A stretch of 18,653 bases of DNA from DAINBT01 sp036732785 (lineage in GTDB: Bacteria; Planctomycetota; Phycisphaerae; Sedimentisphaerales; SM23-30), in assembly GCA_964537505.1 (NCBI GenBank), contig CAZICK010000076.1:1-18653 (forward strand). The letters run 5' to 3'. Position 1 is the first letter of the stretch. Each line of letters starts with the position of its first letter. A program made the position numbers and the translations under genes. This document shows positions 7,457 to 15,585 of the stretch, in pieces. The notes beneath the pieces are model-generated. The model did not search any database. It had not been told where the DNA came from and saw nothing but the letters and a program-made list of their open reading frames with translations.

Positions 7457-7476
7457 ACTGACCAGATACGGGACAT

Positions 7477-8553
7477 TTACTTTGCGGTTTCTGCCAGAAT
7501 CCCATCAATGCGGGCTTTGTAGCCTTCTATACTGCGGTCGGTCAGTTTCAGGCCGTTGATCAGGATGGTGGGAGTGCCGCTGACGTTGCATTTACTGGCT
7601 TCAGCCTTATCTGCTTTGAGTAATTCGTTGATAGTTGCCTCGCTGGCCATAGTCTTGTCGAACGTGTCCATATTCAGTTCCAGCCCCACAGCATACTCCC
7701 GCAATTGAGCAATATCAAGTTCCTTGGGGGCATCCATGATCATCTGGTGCATCATCCAAAAAGCATCAACACCGCGCTGGCGCAAGGCCAACTCCGTTGC
7801 CGCATGTACAGCCGGGGCATTTTTGTGAAAGCTCAGTGGATAATGCTTGAACACCAGCCGCACCTGATCGGGATATTCGTCCAGAATCTTCTGCAATTTT
7901 GGAAATTCACGCACGCAATATGGACACTGAAAATCAGAGAATTCCACGATTGTTACCGGTGCATCCTTTGGCCCCATGATAGGCGAATTCGCGAGGGATA
8001 CATCATAAACAGTGGTGTCGGGCAGGCGTGTATTCTTGGAATTGGCCTGCACTGCTCTTTTAGCTGGTTTTGCATCATCAGCAAAGTCACCTGCCCATTG
8101 GGCATCGATCATATACGAATGGGTTGCAATCATCTCTTTGGAAGATGAATCGCGCATAAAAACGCGTATTTCGTCTATGACTTTTGGGCTTTGATAGTAA
8201 CACCAGCCGGTAACGATACCTTTGCTATTATTTTCCTTAGATACGGTCTCTAAACGGTGTGCTTGGTAGCCTTGCAACGGCTTACCGTTGCGATAAGGCC
8301 GGGTCCAGACCTGAACCGGCTTCGATGTGGGTGGTTCAAAATGAATTACCACTACTAGCTTTTCCCCCAAGCCCAGTACCGCCGGGGTGGCCGGTTCAGT
8401 GGCAATCACCGCCAGCGGTGTTCCCGCTGATATTCTTCCTCCTCCAGATTGGGTCTGTTTACATCCGAGTAAGCTGATGCTTACACAGAAACACAGAGCG
8501 AATAGACATCTTCGTAACGAAACATTTAGGTTAAGTTTTGGTCTGCAAATCAT
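7477..8553 (-). CDS. DsbA-family thioredoxin-fold lipoprotein
   Basis: This 358-residue lipoprotein has an N-terminus with Arg/Lys, a hydrophobic run and the lipobox SLLGC, giving a lipidated Cys31. It should therefore sit on a membrane facing the periplasm. Residues about 45-155 form a beta-rich, Ig-like domain of unknown role, followed by a Lys/Ala linker. Residues about 185-355 are a DsbA/Thioredoxin_4-type domain with GPKDAPVTIVEFSDFQCPYC (active site CPYC 210-213), a helical insert, and GTPTILING with the cis-proline Pro328 next to the active site. Such proteins oxidise or isomerise disulfides of exported proteins. Start 8553 was chosen because GGGAG lies 5 nt upstream; the frame is open to 8604, but that extension would spoil the signal peptide. 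It is the last intact gene of the minus-strand operon that encodes an extremely Cys-rich protein, the likely client. Confidence 0.88.
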   Translation of the reverse strand: MICRPKLNLNVSLRRCLFALCFCVSISLLGCKQTQSGGGRISAGTPLAVIATEPATPAVLGLGEKLVVVIHFEPPTSKPVQVWTRPYRNGKPLQGYQAHRLETVSKENNSKGIVTGWCYYQSPKVIDEIRVFMRDSSSKEMIATHSYMIDAQWAGDFADDAKPAKRAVQANSKNTRLPDTTVYDVSLANSPIMGPKDAPVTIVEFSDFQCPYCVREFPKLQKILDEYPDQVRLVFKHYPLSFHKNAPAVHAATELALRQRGVDAFWMMHQMIMDAPKELDIAQLREYAVGLELNMDTFDKTMASEATINELLKADKAEASKCNVSGTPTILINGLKLTDRSIEGYKARIDGILAETAK

Positions 8554-8615
8554 GTATACTCCCAAGCCGCAAATTCTATAACGGCTACTTGATATATTAA
8601 ACATATCAGAGCAGT

Positions 8616-9959
8616 TTAATTGTTTCTTATCTCATTAATACGGGTTTCTAATTGGGATGACGGAGAAAAGTGATCCACTAATTCCTTCAAGCTTTCATCC
8701 GAAATATTAATTCTATTCTGTCGAAGCTCTTGCATTTTTTGACCTGAAGACTCATTAGATTTGAGAATATCAAGCATGACAGGTAATTTTTCTTTTATTG
8801 ATTTTTTTGACAGCCGTGTTCTACCACCTTTGCCTGAAAAGATAAAGCAAGCTTCTTCTTGTAAAGCTTCTAAATAATGTGTTCTTTCAGTTTCCACACA
8901 TTGGAGCACGCTGGCTTTATCAAATTCTATCTTTCTGCCCCTCATGTAAATCAATGACTGCGAAACACTTAGGCCTTCTGTTGTAGTAAGATGAAGAATA
9001 TGAGGACGCTTCTCGTCAATTTTCGCCTCTGTTACAAAAGGAAGATTTCTGTAAACTTGCTCCATTAATTCTCTTTCTTCATTTCGATTGTGCTTATATA
9101 TGTACGTGTGTTTTCGTAATAGATAATCGTTTACAATCTCATCATTTATAGAGGATTCATTATTGATTTCGGCTGGAAGATCAGGATCTGTAATGCCAGC
9201 GTACTCCTTTACAGGCCATTCCATTGGTCGCCTAATCATTTTTCCATTTATGAACAGACCTAATCCTCTACGTTCAATGCGAAAGGGAGTTTCCACGTAT
9301 TTGCCATTCAAGAATACTATGCCTTTATCAATTGGTTCACTGAAGTTCGAGCCAAATTCGTCAATTCGTAACAACGCGCTTGATAGTTGTTCCAATTGGG
9401 CAGTTAAAATCACTGTAATGCTGAAATTGTCGACAAAATCCCCAATATCAATAAAAAGATGCCAATTGTGGGGCTGTAAATATTCAAGCTTATCTTCTCT
9501 TGAGTTGTTAGACAGAAGAAACTTTATAATACTAGGAAAATCATACGCCATAGTATAAGGAGATAATTTTATATGTCCACCTCTACTAGAAAATAAATAA
9601 CCATAGCTTCTGCTTAAATACTTCTCATAAATATTTCGAGTTGCCTCCAAGGCCCTGAATGTTTTTTGGCGTTCTAATTCATTCAAGTCGTTTGGATCTT
9701 CTTTCAGGATCAAAAGGCTTTTGCCCGGATGTCGTGTAGGATTGTTAATTTTTTTGTCATTTATGAATAATTCCAACCCTTTTCTTGACACCATATATGG
9801 CGGCTCAAGGTACTGTCCATCTAGGAACACATAACCATTACTAACAGAAATCCCTTCTGTAATACCGAGTTCATTGACATATGAATCCGCCATTAATTCA
9901 TAATCAAGAACTGATAAAACATTCACGGCCAGCATTAAAAATAGCGTTACACGATTCAT
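8616..9959 (-). CDS. Exported protein with two internal repeats, function unknown
   Basis: This 447-residue protein has an N-terminal hydrophobic segment (about residues 4-18) that looks like a signal peptide. I recognise no enzyme motif. It is built of two diverged copies of one unit. The first half of the unit is NGYVFLDGQYLEPPY, RKGLELFINDKKI at 41-71 against KGIVFLNGKYVETPF, RRGLGLFINGKMI at 212-242. The second half is YLFSSRGGHIKLS at 121-133 against CFIFSGKGGRTRLS at 371-384, each followed by a helical LxxLLxSN-type stretch. The x-V-F-L-[DN]-G-[QK]-Y motif looks like a short beta-hairpin module seen in planctomycete hypothetical proteins. The start at 9959 has AGGAGA 8 nt upstream. It lies 45 bp after the giant gene and 62 bp before the lipoprotein gene, so it is probably co-transcribed and may be a structural partner. 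Codon use looks more AT-rich than in its neighbours. Confidence 0.7.
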   Translation of the reverse strand: MNRVTLFLMLAVNVLSVLDYELMADSYVNELGITEGISVSNGYVFLDGQYLEPPYMVSRKGLELFINDKKINNPTRHPGKSLLILKEDPNDLNELERQKTFRALEATRNIYEKYLSRSYGYLFSSRGGHIKLSPYTMAYDFPSIIKFLLSNNSREDKLEYLQPHNWHLFIDIGDFVDNFSITVILTAQLEQLSSALLRIDEFGSNFSEPIDKGIVFLNGKYVETPFRIERRGLGLFINGKMIRRPMEWPVKEYAGITDPDLPAEINNESSINDEIVNDYLLRKHTYIYKHNRNEERELMEQVYRNLPFVTEAKIDEKRPHILHLTTTEGLSVSQSLIYMRGRKIEFDKASVLQCVETERTHYLEALQEEACFIFSGKGGRTRLSKKSIKEKLPVMLDILKSNESSGQKMQELRQNRINISDESLKELVDHFSPSSQLETRINEIRNN

Positions 9960-10004
9960 TATATGTATCTCCTATGTCAACAAGTATTGAATTTTGCCAC
10001 ATAA

Positions 10005-13000
10005 CTAGTATGGCCACGTACGATCATCCTTGCTTGGCTGGATGCGATTACCATCTATTTCTCTTCCTCCATCCGGATCTTTATTTTTACAATTATCCGC
10101 CTCGGCTTTCATCGTAGTGGCTGTACCACTTGTTTTATCAAAATCAAAGCCCAAAAGGTATTCCCCGTAGGCGGTTCCGGTCCCGTCTTTTCTTGTTGAT
10201 GCCCCCCAGCGATGATCATTAGTTGGTCCGCCCCCCTCGCAGGTCAAAGCGGTGTTTGCCCCGATGGTATCATCCATGTAGGTGTCGAAGATGATACAAC
10301 CCCAGCCGTACCTGTTGCCTGGATTAGCATCCGGCCAGACCGGATCATCTCGCATAGGCGCTGGGCACAAAGTCGTCCAGTCATTACCATGCATTCGAGT
10401 ATTTGCTGAAAAACCCCCTGCATTCCAAGCTTCACCTGTAGTTCTTCTTTGACCTGCATCCCAAGAACCATTCATTCGTTTTAATAACCGCTCATTCGTA
10501 CTTTTAGCCTCTACTTCGTCTGTCGGATCCCAATATCCTACTCGCCAGCGACCTCCAGCAGCCTCCTTGACTGCCGCTATACTACCGCCTCCCTGAGCTG
10601 AGTAGCATATTGACCATATAGCTATCGCTTTATTTGTATCTAAAGTAGCTGACCAATTAGCTGCAAGCCAGCCACTCTCGACCTCTACAGAGTGCACAAA
10701 ATTTCCAAGGGAAACAAATCGCACAGTAGTCATATTCGCTTCGCCTGCGCGCCAAGTATCACACGCCACATCTCCTACACCTACGGTACCATCAGCATAT
10801 ACAGCATAATGATATCCAAGTCCACCATGTGAAATAACTGTAAATGCGCCGCAATTTCGCATATTTCGATAATTTGCAGGAGTGCAATCGTTAAAATCTA
10901 CATTCTGAGCGTCATCTGTATCTTCATACCAATGTGTATCGAATTCTTGCACATCAATCTGGTCTTCAAACATTTGGCCATCATCTGTTCCTAGATTAGG
11001 ATGAGATGACCAAACATATGATATGTCTGCCTTTGCCGGCGCCCAGGAAATTGTCTCCGTAATCAGAGTCCTCACTTCGTCTTCTGCTACTTTCAAGGCA
11101 TTCTGGTCTTTATATTCCAAAGTAATATCCACTTTCGCACCTTTTGTGGTACCATCGATCCACAGACTTTGCGGTAAAGTTGCTGAGTTATACGTTGCTG
11201 GTAAAGGCACTTCCGCACCACCTGCATCTGAAGTCCATATCTTAATCCCACCTGCAGATTTTGTCAAGCTAATTTCACTGTTTTGAAGGGCCGGTTCGAC
11301 CTTCAACTTAATCTCTTTTCGATAATCATAAGCAGGTGTGATTCCCTCGGGAGTATCTCCGGCTAAATCCTTTGGCAATATCGCACCAGGTGATTTATCC
11401 TCGATAGGATCGTCTTCATCGGCAATTAAATCGTTATTGTCCGAGTCGATATCGATGTCAGACTTTATAATCATAGTTCTTACAAGGTCAATTGCCATCC
11501 AGCCAGCGTTACCAGCACTTCCATCCGGATCGATTTCAATTTTAATCTGGCCATCATCAGATATTTGTTGAGCCTGAGCTTTGATACCTTCTATGTAAAA
11601 CGACTTGTCTCGATCTTGAGCGGTAAAGCCCAATTGCGCAGGTTCATATGTGTTCGGTTTGACGAAATTACCGGCAGGATTATCCTTGGGATTGTCCTTA
11701 TTTCGAGCTACATTGCCTGGCTGCGTCCATAATCTGAGGTGTCCTGCAGGAGGAGAATACGAATATAGTGGATTCGTTCCGTTCCGCGTTACATTAGCAG
11801 GGTCGGAGTGAGTATAGGTTACCTTTACAAGGGCTTTAGTTAGATCAATAGGAGTCTTAATTTCCACAGTAATTGGGGTGAATTCTTCGTTGTTACTAAG
11901 GTTATCCGTATTCCCCGGTGGGTCATTCTCAAGATCAAAACCATCGGCAAAATCAGGTACACTGTCTTCATCATCATCGTCGTAGTTTATTTCGATATAT
12001 TTCCCCGGCCATTCATTTTGAGTTGTATTTTTCATGTTCTCATAATGATCTTCTGCAAGATTTAGCTGTGGTGTATTAAAACCATTATTGTTGTTCGTAT
12101 CCACATCCGCGTCCACGCTTATATTGGACACCCGAACGGCATCGTTCTTTACTACCGTGTCAGTACCGTCCGGCTTGACGCTTACTGCGATACGCAGGTC
12201 GCTCAAGGAAGTGCTGGTACCTACGGCTTCAGCATATAAGACAATATATTTGGTGTTTACACCTTCTTGCCAGTCAAGCCAATCCACATCATATCCCCCA
12301 GGTTCGACATAGTGTCCCCGCGCACTGGCGCTGGCGGTTTTGGCCGTGGCCTTTTTTCTCTGCACGTTACCCGGCTTGAGCCAGAGCCGTAGCTTACCGG
12401 CTGCCGGGGTATATTCGTACCAGGGATCGGTGCCGGAACGTGTAAGCCCAGTGGGATCCGAAGCAGTGTAGCTAAATTCGATTTTTGAATCGGGAAACCA
12501 CTCCGGGTGCCATTGTAAAATAAGCGGGGTAAATTGTTCATTGGCATTTACATCATCGTTATTGCCTCCACTGTCGTCCCAGTCAAACCCGTCAGCGTAG
12601 TCAACTACTCCGTCCCCATCATTATTATTGTCGTTATCATCATCGTTGACCATAATATACTTGCCGGGCAGGGCTTCGCCGGGAGTTGCGGGATCTTCGG
12701 TTAAATCTTCAATTATATCTTCCGCGTTATTTGCGGTAGGTGTAGGCTGATCAAATCCATTGTTGTTGTCGCTATCCACATCCAGGTCGAAGTTCACCAC
12801 GGTAAACCTGATTTCATCGCGGCATTTTATGCCGCTGTCCAAAGTCATCTCAACCTTGATAGATGTATCCATGACTTCATTGCTGATGCTCTTGCCCTCC
12901 AGATAAAAATCTTTGGGCAATTCGCTAAGGTCATATAGGGATTTCACGGTATCGCCCGTTTTATCCTGGTTGTAATATTTATTTAGAGTTGGGGGAAATG

Positions 13001-15503
13001 TAACTTCTATCTGCCCGTCAACATCCGACTCTACTGTTGTTGGTTTATGTAAGGTAACTTTCACCAGATCCGGGTCTCCACCGGGGATCTCCAGATCGCT
13101 TTCACCACAATCTATATTATCATCCCCGTCGCTATTATTATAGTTTACCTGAATTAGAAGCCTGTCCTTATGGCAAATCTCATGCTGATCCGAACTAGGT
13201 GCCGGAGTGACTGCTTCTATATCCAGGGAAACAACCTTGATGAGAATTTCGTCCTTGGCAGTCTTATTATCCTGGGTTTTGATCCAGGCTCGTAAGCGCA
13301 TGCTGTCGCTTCCGGCTCCCTCGACTTTAATGGTGCCCGGAAGGTCACTGGCCAGATACTCGGTCCCGAATTCGATTTTCGTGGTATTGTTCCTATAGAG
13401 TTTTATCATCGGACTAGCAAGGGGATCACTGCCATCGACAGTCCATGCTTCGAACCAAACTATTGCCTGATCGTCTTGGTAGGTTTCTGTTTGCAGTGTG
13501 ATTTCGCCAATCTCGTCGGGGCTATCGCCTTCCAGGTCGTCATCACTACAATCTACATCATAGCAGGTAGCATGTCCATCAGTGGTGGTAGTCGGATTCA
13601 ATTGTTGATCGAAGTTGTTATTATGAAAGACATTGTATGTCTTGGTCAACTCATCGGCAGCCGCAACACTAGATGCTACCAGATCAATCCCTTCAATCGC
13701 AATATTCATCGACTTGGAACTTGATACACAAGAACCAGTTATTGTGTATGTTCCATGGTTCTTGACACTAAACGTAGCTGATGGTTGTTGATCCTGCGGG
13801 CAAATCCTGGGATAAAAATCATCCGGAGGCTCAGGGCAATTATGGTTCCATGTAAAACATGGACAACTGCCCCCTATTGTGGCAACAACACCTTGATATA
13901 CAGGAATTCTTTTTGTTTGTTCATCCAAATAATCGTTGGCCAAATACAAAGTTTCGTCCATCTCTTTGCCACCGGCTGCTACCTTGGTCACTTCACCACA
14001 AGATGAGGTATCGGGACAACATTCTTGACCAGGCTCACAACAGTTGCCCTTGCAGCACGTAGTACCTGTCTGGCAGCACCAGTGGTTTTCCTCATCACCA
14101 CAGCATTTATACCCCGATGAGCAACAACCGCCGTAACAGCAATTCTCGTCAGCATTACAACTGTAGTCAACTTCCAACTCTGTACAGCATTTTAAAACGA
14201 GTGGATCATAACACCCTACTTCCCCTCCGCAGCAACTTTCCCCTGTGGCACAGCATTCTTCGTTGTTACAACATTGTTCCCCACTAAAACAACAATTCTC
14301 GCCACATGGAGTGCAGCATTCTAGAGTACCCGTATCACATTCATCTCCCACTTCACAGCAAACGCCGCCGCAACACTCCTTTCCTGCATCGCAACATTTC
14401 GCATCGCAGCAATCTTCCGTACAGCAAGCTCCACTACAGCAATTTTCGTCTGGGCCACAGAACGATTCGCACTTACCACTAATTTCGTCGCATTCCTTGC
14501 AATCATCCTCATAGCAATCGTCATCAGTATTGCATTCGCACTTTCCTTCCACGCAGGGCAGGCCATTTCTACAGCAGGTATCATCGCAACAGCCGCCTTC
14601 ACAGCAATTCGAACTCAATTCATCATCACTGATACAGCAATCCCGACCGCCATCGCATTTATCCACACACCAGCCACCATTGCATTTCTGGCAGATGCTG
14701 CTGCAATCGCCGTCATCCTTACAGGGTTCCGTGCATTTTCCACTTATACAGCTTTGGTCCGCGGGACAACAAACGTTATCACAGCACACATTAGCACAAT
14801 ATGAATTCCCACAACAATTATCATCATCAACACACTCACCGCCGCAGCAGCTCTTGCCCTCGACACAGTCCTCCACACAAAAGTCGTCCTCACATTCTTG
14901 GCAACCCAGACAATCCTCTGAACCAGTGCAAGTGCACTCACCCTCCACACAATTCTGCCCCACGGCACACTTATTCTTACAGTACCCGTCATCATCACAA
15001 TAAACACATTCGTCGGGATCACCGCAATTGGAATCCTGCTTGCACTTTTTCTTGCATTCGCCATCTATGCAAGACTCACCAGTTTCACAGCAATCACCGT
15101 CACAGCAAGTCCCGGTGCAGCAACCAGTTCCTATGTCATTACAACATTCGCAGCATTGGTCATTACAGCACATCCCAATGCAGCAGTTATTTCCGCAACA
15201 GATACCTTCCGTGCAATCGTCATTATCACAACAGTCGCCCGTCACGCATTCATTGTCACAACAAACCTGGCCTTCGCCACAATCGCCATCACCACAGCAT
15301 TCCATGCACACACCATTACAACAAACCTGGCCTTCAGCACACTGCCATACCCATGTCCACTCACCACCACCAGGTTGTTGCTCACATACCTTGCATGGTG
15401 GTGCTGGTCCGACGCAACATGCACTGGCCGCCGCAGAAAACCAGCAGATGACAAGTAAACTTATAACTCCAACTGTCGCGATTATCTTGAATCTCTTTTG
15501 CAT
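10005..15503 (-). CDS. Giant exported Cys-rich repeat protein with putative caspase-fold C-terminus
   Basis: This protein has 1832 residues. A signal peptide (1 to about 27, ending AAASA) is followed by residues 29 to about 500 with roughly 125 Cys, mostly as CC pairs four to six residues apart, mixed with Gly, Asp and Glu (for example GEGQVCCDNECV). I know no named family that covers it. About 510-900 holds beta-rich segments. About 905-1130 and 1131-1350 are two clear copies of a module, and a third is partial. Each begins with Asp/Asn runs like calcium-binding loops (DVDSDNNNGFD; DGDGVVDYADGFD), then an Ig-like part (PPAGHLRLW.QPGNV). Near the C-terminus, AFTVISHGG (His1559) and IWSICYSAQGGG (Cys1633) fit the His-Gly and strand-Cys dyad of clan CD peptidases (caspase, gingipain, CHAT); RTTGEAWNAGGF follows. 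Catalysis is inferred from these motifs only. GAGGA lies 8 nt before the ATG. No C-terminal anchor was seen. It is the second gene of the operon, 82 bp after the TPR gene. Confidence 0.8.
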   Translation of the reverse strand: MQKRFKIIATVGVISLLVICWFSAAASACCVGPAPPCKVCEQQPGGGEWTWVWQCAEGQVCCNGVCMECCGDGDCGEGQVCCDNECVTGDCCDNDDCTEGICCGNNCCIGMCCNDQCCECCNDIGTGCCTGTCCDGDCCETGESCIDGECKKKCKQDSNCGDPDECVYCDDDGYCKNKCAVGQNCVEGECTCTGSEDCLGCQECEDDFCVEDCVEGKSCCGGECVDDDNCCGNSYCANVCCDNVCCPADQSCISGKCTEPCKDDGDCSSICQKCNGGWCVDKCDGGRDCCISDDELSSNCCEGGCCDDTCCRNGLPCVEGKCECNTDDDCYEDDCKECDEISGKCESFCGPDENCCSGACCTEDCCDAKCCDAGKECCGGVCCEVGDECDTGTLECCTPCGENCCFSGEQCCNNEECCATGESCCGGEVGCYDPLVLKCCTELEVDYSCNADENCCYGGCCSSGYKCCGDEENHWCCQTGTTCCKGNCCEPGQECCPDTSSCGEVTKVAAGGKEMDETLYLANDYLDEQTKRIPVYQGVVATIGGSCPCFTWNHNCPEPPDDFYPRICPQDQQPSATFSVKNHGTYTITGSCVSSSKSMNIAIEGIDLVASSVAAADELTKTYNVFHNNNFDQQLNPTTTTDGHATCYDVDCSDDDLEGDSPDEIGEITLQTETYQDDQAIVWFEAWTVDGSDPLASPMIKLYRNNTTKIEFGTEYLASDLPGTIKVEGAGSDSMRLRAWIKTQDNKTAKDEILIKVVSLDIEAVTPAPSSDQHEICHKDRLLIQVNYNNSDGDDNIDCGESDLEIPGGDPDLVKVTLHKPTTVESDVDGQIEVTFPPTLNKYYNQDKTGDTVKSLYDLSELPKDFYLEGKSISNEVMDTSIKVEMTLDSGIKCRDEIRFTVVNFDLDVDSDNNNGFDQPTPTANNAEDIIEDLTEDPATPGEALPGKYIMVNDDDNDNNNDGDGVVDYADGFDWDDSGGNNDDVNANEQFTPLILQWHPEWFPDSKIEFSYTASDPTGLTRSGTDPWYEYTPAAGKLRLWLKPGNVQRKKATAKTASASARGHYVEPGGYDVDWLDWQEGVNTKYIVLYAEAVGTSTSLSDLRIAVSVKPDGTDTVVKNDAVRVSNISVDADVDTNNNNGFNTPQLNLAEDHYENMKNTTQNEWPGKYIEINYDDDDEDSVPDFADGFDLENDPPGNTDNLSNNEEFTPITVEIKTPIDLTKALVKVTYTHSDPANVTRNGTNPLYSYSPPAGHLRLWTQPGNVARNKDNPKDNPAGNFVKPNTYEPAQLGFTAQDRDKSFYIEGIKAQAQQISDDGQIKIEIDPDGSAGNAGWMAIDLVRTMIIKSDIDIDSDNNDLIADEDDPIEDKSPGAILPKDLAGDTPEGITPAYDYRKEIKLKVEPALQNSEISLTKSAGGIKIWTSDAGGAEVPLPATYNSATLPQSLWIDGTTKGAKVDITLEYKDQNALKVAEDEVRTLITETISWAPAKADISYVWSSHPNLGTDDGQMFEDQIDVQEFDTHWYEDTDDAQNVDFNDCTPANYRNMRNCGAFTVISHGGLGYHYAVYADGTVGVGDVACDTWRAGEANMTTVRFVSLGNFVHSVEVESGWLAANWSATLDTNKAIAIWSICYSAQGGGSIAAVKEAAGGRWRVGYWDPTDEVEAKSTNERLLKRMNGSWDAGQRRTTGEAWNAGGFSANTRMHGNDWTTLCPAPMRDDPVWPDANPGNRYGWGCIIFDTYMDDTIGANTALTCEGGGPTNDHRWGASTRKDGTGTAYGEYLLGFDFDKTSGTATTMKAEADNCKNKDPDGGREIDGNRIQPSKDDRTWPY

Positions 15504-15585
15504 GATGTTTTTCCTCGTGCTTTCGAAATTTTTACATTTATATGGAATTCATTTTAGCTCAAATACTTCCAGCCCAATTACCGAG

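Noticed and set aside
8554..8604. 17-residue N-terminal extension of the DsbA-like lipoprotein
   Set aside because: It would push the lipobox Cys to position 48 and has no ribosome binding site; the Met at 8553 has one.
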